64,000 nucleotides of DNA from Actinocatenispora thailandica (GTDB taxonomy: Bacteria; Actinomycetota; Actinomycetes; Mycobacteriales; Micromonosporaceae): positions 4,772,198 to 4,836,197 of the forward strand of contig NZ_AP023355.1 of assembly GCF_016865425.1 (NCBI RefSeq), written 5' to 3'. The position numbers and the translations under genes are program-made. Shown here piece after piece: positions 63,862 through 64,000 of this stretch (positions are counted from its first letter, which is position 1; the number at the start of each line of letters is the position of its first letter). The notes beneath the pieces were generated by a model. The model searched no databases. It worked only from the letters and a program-made list of their open reading frames with translations, and was not told the origin of the DNA.

Positions 63862-64000
63862 CCGCAGCCGGCCGCAGTGCCGGTCATTCGTTACGCCGGT
63901 GGCGAAATGACGCCCCGGACCGCCGCCCGGCCGGGTATAGGTGAGGGGATCGGTTTCCACCAACGCCTGTCGGGCGGCTTCGAGACAGAACCTGGGAGGC

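Noticed and set aside
63862-64000. Small open frame beginning ATG 63908 at the window end.
   Set aside because: It reads through a promoter-like stretch (TATAGG near 63936) and a ribosome site at the end; it is probably the leader of the next gene.

Overview
This is a very GC-rich (well above 70 percent by eye) actinobacterial chromosome segment. Gene content (F420-type oxidoreductases, DUF3107, DUF6758, an XRE/DUF397 pair, Mrp-TatB-HtrA synteny, a c-di-AMP riboswitch before an NlpC/P60 hydrolase, an intein-containing Rv2578c-type radical SAM protein) points to a mycelial actinomycete, most likely Micromonosporaceae; the genus is a guess. There is no sign of a prophage, integrative element, CRISPR array, rRNA or tRNA. 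This is mostly ordinary chromosome with one small MITE-like insertion and many GC-rich intergenic tandem repeats.

Layout. 1-8.9 kb: riboswitch-controlled cell-wall hydrolase, a large Pro/Trp-repeat protein, a frameshifted TetR gene, DUF3107, a ferritin-like protein, a DEAD-box helicase. 8.9-16.3 kb: small redox enzymes, two divergent TetR modules with operator-like palindromes, an MFS transporter, a RecB-like Fe-S nuclease. 16.3-22 kb: a long minus-strand run (RraB-like, hypothetical, TrmH-type methyltransferase, DUF6758, a 52-residue membrane peptide, PH-domain membrane protein, PHP phosphoesterase, MarC). 22-25.5 kb: HTTM and DCC proteins, a class A beta-lactamase-like hydrolase, the MITE. 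25.9-27.6 kb: a perfect SOS box directly before an Rv2578c-like radical SAM gene split by a 205-residue mini-intein. 28-33.7 kb: DUF4190, SDR, AMMECR1 protein, PhzF, MgtE_N/CBS regulator plus DUF1003. 33.9-43.8 kb: a repeat-rich membrane protein, GNAT, a Tat-exported serine hydrolase, then mrp, a sigma factor, tatB, htrA and an O-methyltransferase, which is the mycobacterial sigE-region synteny but without sigE/rseA. 43.8-52.4 kb: GT39-like glycosyltransferase, aromatic hydroxylase, GlgC, VOC protein, XRE/DUF397 pair, luciferase-like oxidoreductase, anthrone-oxygenase-like protein. 52.5-62.4 kb: an envelope/lipid-flavoured minus-strand block: a radical SAM protein with an unusual CX8CX2C motif, a 5'-nucleotidase-like protein with a degenerate metal motif, a LicD-methyltransferase fusion, and an operon-like trio of GT28-WS/DGAT fusion, DMT transporter and SDR. 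62.6-63.9 kb: nicotinate phosphoribosyltransferase; a GGGAGG ribosome site at the very end suggests another gene starts just outside.

Two patterns cut across the window. First, five genes (4220, 27792, 33915, 58201, 59894 starts/ends below) are each restored to one long family-like frame by adding exactly one base, mostly in a C/G run. Residual sequencing indels are the simplest reading, so these should not be called dead genes without checking. Second, at least eight intergenic spacers carry short degenerate tandem arrays with unit lengths of 16-45 bp, several beginning exactly at a stop codon.

The best candidates for undescribed biology are the single-chain glycosyltransferase-acyltransferase with its transporter/SDR partners (predicted acylated glycolipid pathway), the LicD-methyltransferase fusion beside it, and the SOS-controlled, intein-interrupted radical SAM protein.
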